This document shows positions 22,859 through 26,128 of a stretch of 26,128 bases of DNA, one piece after another. Origin of the DNA: Citromicrobium sp. (GTDB taxonomy: Bacteria > Pseudomonadota > Alphaproteobacteria > Sphingomonadales > Sphingomonadaceae); contig QFNA01000013.1 of assembly GCA_003248395.1 (NCBI GenBank), positions 1-26,128 on the forward strand. Direction: 5' to 3'. Both the position numbers and the translations under genes were made by a program. The stretch's first letter is position 1. Each line of letters starts with the position of its first letter. Under the pieces are notes generated by a model, which was not told the DNA's origin, ran no database searches, and was given only the letters and a program-made list of their open reading frames with translations.

Positions 22859-24364
22859 TCAGGGATGAGGCGCCAGCCCGATCTCGACGCCGGTCTTGTC
22901 GGTCAGCGCGAACTTGTCGACGAGGTCGCTGCTCGCCCGGTTTAAGCCACGAACCTGCACGCTGCGGCCGTTTCGGCGCATCCGCTCGACCACCTTGTCG
23001 AGTGCGCCCACCGCGCTGATGTCCCAGAAGTGCGCCTCGCTCACGTCGATGACGACATGATCCGCGGGATCGGGCTGCGTGCTTTCCGGCCCGAGCGCCG
23101 CTTCGAACCGCTCGACGCTGGCGTAGAAAACCTGACCCTTGGCGCGGTAGATGGCGGTGTCGCCCTCGCGCTCGCGCACGACCTCGAACATGGTCATCAC
23201 CTTGTGGGTGAAGAAGACGCCCGACAGCACCACGCCGGCCAGCACGCCCAGCGCGAGATTGTGCGTCGCCACCACCACGACGACGGTCGTCACCATGACC
23301 ACGCTCGACTGCCATGGATGCTTGCCGATATTGGGGATCGAGTTCCACGAGAACGTCCCGATGCTGACCATGATCATGATCGCGACCAGCGCGGGCATCG
23401 GCACCTGGCCGACCAGATTGCCGAGCACTGCAAGCAGGATCAGCAGGGCAAGGCCTGCCGTGAAGGTCGAGAGCCGTCCGCGTCCGCCGCTGGTCACGTT
23501 GATGACCGACTGGCCGATCATCGCACAACCGCCCATGCCGCCGAACATCGCTGCGACCACGTTGGCAACGCCCTGTCCTGCGCTCTCGCGCCGCTTGTTG
23601 GAACCGGTATGCGTCATGTCGTCCACGATCTGTGCGGTCAGGAGCGATTCGAGCAGGCCGACGGCAGCCATGGTCGCCGCATAGGGCGCGATGATGACAA
23701 GTGTATCCCATGTCAGCGGCACTTGCGGTAGCGCGAAATAGGGGAGGCCTTCGGGCAGCGCGCCCATGTCGGAAACCGTGTTGACCGGCGCATCGAGCCA
23801 GATGGTCAGGGCGGTCAGGACGATAATCGCGATCAGCGGGCTGGGTATGGCCGTGGTGAAGCGCGGGATGATGTAGATCATCGCCAGCGCCGCAGCGACC
23901 ATGGCATAGGTCATCCAGCCGATCCCCGCGGCAGTCGGATCGAGCTGCGGCAGCTGCGCCATGAAGATCAGGATCGCGAGCGCATTGACGAAACCGGTAA
24001 TGACCGATCGCGAGACGAACTGCATCAGCAGGTCCAGCCGGAGCAATGCGGCGATCCCCTGGAAGATGCCCATCAATATGGTCGCCGCGAACAGGTATTC
24101 GACGCCATGATCGCGCACCAGCGGCACCACGACCACCGCCACGGCGGCCGTTGCCGCGCTGATCATGCCCGGGCGTCCGCCAGTGAAGGCGATGACCATG
24201 GCAATCGCCACCGAAGCATAGAGCCCGACCCGCGGATCGACTCCGGCGATGATCGAGAAGCCGATCGCTTCGGGAATGAGCGCCAGGGCGACGACGAGGC
24301 CGGCAAGCAAGTCGGCGCGAATATTGCTGGTCCAGTCGCGCCGGAGCGCGGGAGTATCGAGCAT
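22859..24364 (-). CDS. SulP family anion transporter with STAS domain
   Basis: 501-residue inner-membrane transporter of the SLC26/SulP family. It begins DWTSNIRADLLAGLVVALALIPEAIGFSIIAGVDPRVGLYAS, the classical first block. It has about a dozen hydrophobic helices, with ESLLTAQIVDDMTHTGSNKRRES and GQGVANVVAAMFGGMGGCAMIGQS in the second half. A C-terminal STAS domain starts around residue 430 (DHVVIDVSEAHFWDISAVGALDKVVERMRRNG). Substrate could be sulfate, bicarbonate (BicA-like) or another anion; the sequence does not settle it. The ATG at 24364 is the natural start. The ABC exporter stop lies 96 bases upstream on the same strand. Confidence 0.93.
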   Translation of the reverse strand: MLDTPALRRDWTSNIRADLLAGLVVALALIPEAIGFSIIAGVDPRVGLYASVAIAMVIAFTGGRPGMISAATAAVAVVVVPLVRDHGVEYLFAATILMGIFQGIAALLRLDLLMQFVSRSVITGFVNALAILIFMAQLPQLDPTAAGIGWMTYAMVAAALAMIYIIPRFTTAIPSPLIAIIVLTALTIWLDAPVNTVSDMGALPEGLPYFALPQVPLTWDTLVIIAPYAATMAAVGLLESLLTAQIVDDMTHTGSNKRRESAGQGVANVVAAMFGGMGGCAMIGQSVINVTSGGRGRLSTFTAGLALLILLAVLGNLVGQVPMPALVAIMIMVSIGTFSWNSIPNIGKHPWQSSVVMVTTVVVVVATHNLALGVLAGVVLSGVFFTHKVMTMFEVVREREGDTAIYRAKGQVFYASVERFEAALGPESTQPDPADHVVIDVSEAHFWDISAVGALDKVVERMRRNGRSVQVRGLNRASSDLVDKFALTDKTGVEIGLAPHP

Positions 24365-24460
24365 GAATGGTGTCCGTGATCGGGGTTATGTCGACAGCAG
24401 GCGCGCAATCGAACGCCGCTATCTAGCTTCCCTCGACCCGAGCACAACCCTGCCGCACCG

Positions 24461-26040
24461 TCAGCCGATAAGCTCTGCCACCTTTGCCCCGTCGCTCTGC
24501 TGACGCGACCACATTTCAGCGTACAGGCCGCGTCGCGATAGCAATTCGCCGTGGGTTCCGCTCTCGGCGAGACGTCCCTGATCGAGGACCAGGATGCGAT
24601 CCGCATCCGCGATCGTCGAGAGGCGGTGCGCGATGGCGATCGTCGTCCGATTCTCGCTCACCCGCCTGAGCGTCCGCAGAATGTCCTGCTCGGTGCGCGA
24701 ATCGAGCGCGCTGGTCGCTTCGTCGAGCAGCAGGATGGGAGGATTCTTGACCAGCGTTCGGGCAATCGCCACGCGCTGCTTCTCGCCCCCCGAAAGCTTG
24801 AGCCCGCGCTCGCCCACTTCGGTGTCGAAGCCGTCCGGAAGTCGCTCGATAAACGGCAGGATAGAGGCGCTGAGTCACTTCGGCAATGTTCTGACCGTCG
24901 ATCAGGATCTCGCCCGATGATGGGTCGTAAAACCGAAACAACAGTCGCGCGATGGTGCTCTTACCCGCACCCGAAGGGCCGACGATAGCAACATGGCTAC
25001 CTGCCGGCACTTCGAACGACAGGCCGTGGAGAATGGTCCGCTCGGGCTCATATCCGAAGACCACGTCGTCGAAAACGACCGACGGACGTTTGACCACCAG
25101 TGCCGGGGCATCGGGCGCGTCGGAAACCTCGACCGGCGTGTCGATAAGAGCCGGTCGTCAGATTTCCCTGGCTCCATCCCCATACCGTATCGGCCATGGC
25201 GCCGCCCATCAGCAGGTTCATGAGCAGCGCCTGCGTCATGTTCAGCAGACCAAGCGAGTTCTCGCTCTTGATCGCCGCCGCGGCGTAGGAGCGCGCCGCC
25301 CGGCCATACCGTTCGCGCTCGCGCCCTTCGGCCCCGAAATACTTGACGGTTTCGTAATTCAGCAGGCTGTCGACAGCACGGGCCAGGGCTTGCCCATCGA
25401 GATCGTTCATCTGCTTGCGCAGCTTCGTGCGCCATTCGGTAATCCATCGGGTGACCGCAATATAAAGCGCCACCGTCACACACGTGGCCAGCACCAGACC
25501 CCATCCGAAGTTCAAGTAGAAGATCACTGCGACGGCGAGCAGTTCGAGCAGTGTGGGGGCGATATTGAACAGCAGGAAATACAGCATCGAATCGATGCTC
25601 TTCGTGCCGCGCTCGATCGTCTTGGTGATTTCGCCAGTGCGGCGCGACAGATGAAACCGCAGGCTCAGCCGATGCAGCCGCGCGAACGTATCCTCGGCCA
25701 GATGGCGCGTCGCTTCCTGTCCGACCCGTTCGAAGACGATGTTGCGCGTGTTGTCGAACACGATACTGCCCAATCGCCCGGCCGCATAGGCGACGACAAA
25801 TGCGATTGCGACCATCGCCGCTTCGTTGCTCGGCGTCGACATCGCATCGACGGCTTCCTTGTAGGCATAGGGCAGTGCGAGCGTAGTCGCCTTCGCAGCC
25901 AGCACGAGCACCATGGCCACGACGATCCGGCGGCGCAGCGCCGGACTGTCCTTTGGCCAGAGGTAAGGCAGAAAGCGTCTGAGCGTTGCCCAGCTATCGG
26001 CGTCCGGCCGCCGGTCTGACGTAATCGTGTCTGGTGGCAT
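24461..26040 (-). pseudogene. Atm1-type ABC exporter (fused membrane and ATPase domains), broken by two internal deletions
   Basis: ABC exporter of the Atm1/heavy-metal type, which moves glutathione-linked sulfur or metal compounds. It reads in three frames. Part 1 (26040 to about 25150) has the membrane helices, ETVKYFGAEGRERERYGRA and GNLTTG. Part 2 (about 25148 to 24870) has TPVEV, the FGYEPERTILHGLSFEV start of the ATPase and Walker A GPSGAGKST. Part 3 (about 24869 to 24461) has ASILPFIERLPDGFDTEVGERG, signature LSGGEKQR, Walker B ILLLDEATSALD and the H-loop AHRLSTI. About 40 residues of the last membrane segment and about 43 residues including the Q-loop are missing at the joints. No functional product is expected from this sequence. 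ATG at 26040 has no clear ribosome site. Confidence 0.85.
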
Positions 26041-26128
26041 CGGGCGCTATGTGGTGCGCATCGCCCGAAGGGACAAGTTCAGGACCTGATCCGGGTTGCG
26101 CGCGCGCCGAAATCCATGAAACCTCTTA

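Noticed and set aside
26041..26128. Possible gene start (ATG at 26116) at the right edge
   Set aside because: Only four codons are visible and there is no clear ribosome site.

Overview
The window is chromosomal DNA of a GC-rich alphaproteobacterium, most likely a sphingomonad of the Erythrobacteraceae type. Supporting signs are the COQ9-family protein, a DUF1134/EipA envelope protein, the pair of ubiquinol-cytochrome c chaperone and DUF177 protein next to bamE, an hslV with a short N-terminal extension before the catalytic threonine, and CTTG-type promoters. This placement is inference from gene content; no species is claimed.

Layout. 1-639 (-) is a secreted GH16 glycosidase cut by the window edge. 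820-2724 (+) is an M1 aminopeptidase lipoprotein. 2878-3165 (-) is a small winged-helix regulator. About 3166-7560 is an accessory island. It holds an AT-rich leader, a truncated CdiA/FHA-like gene ending in a probable ParB/sulfiredoxin-fold toxin domain, an overlapping SUKH-like immunity gene, a convergent KptA/Tpt1 RNA 2'-phosphotransferase gene, a second scrambled CdiA fragment and the clipped end of an IS3-family element. The island stops at a tRNA-Ser(GCU) gene (7562-7653, -).

7868-10478 (+) carries eipA, a class I aminotransferase and a GNAT acetyltransferase. 10515-14389 (-) is a tight six-gene unit: SCO protein, YcgN-type cysteine-cluster protein, YgjP-type metallopeptidase, an unknown membrane protein, ribD and ribE. 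14450-17899 (+) is an ankyrin protein, COQ9, feoA and feoB, all close together or overlapping, followed by ssb. 18516-19561 (-) is the cytochrome bc1 chaperone and DUF177 gene, divergent from bamE. 20241-22001 is hslVU with a heat-shock-like promoter. Then come an AT-richer glutathione transferase, a SulP transporter and an Atm1-type ABC exporter.

Two conserved genes, hslV and the ABC exporter, each read as three pieces in shifted frames. Each lacks two conserved internal segments of tens to over a hundred bases. This is either real decay or a systematic assembly defect, and it is the point most worth checking with reads. The biologically most interesting part is the orphan contact-dependent-inhibition module: toxin, immunity gene, an RNA end-processing enzyme gene between two CdiA pieces, and visible short-homology deletion joints.
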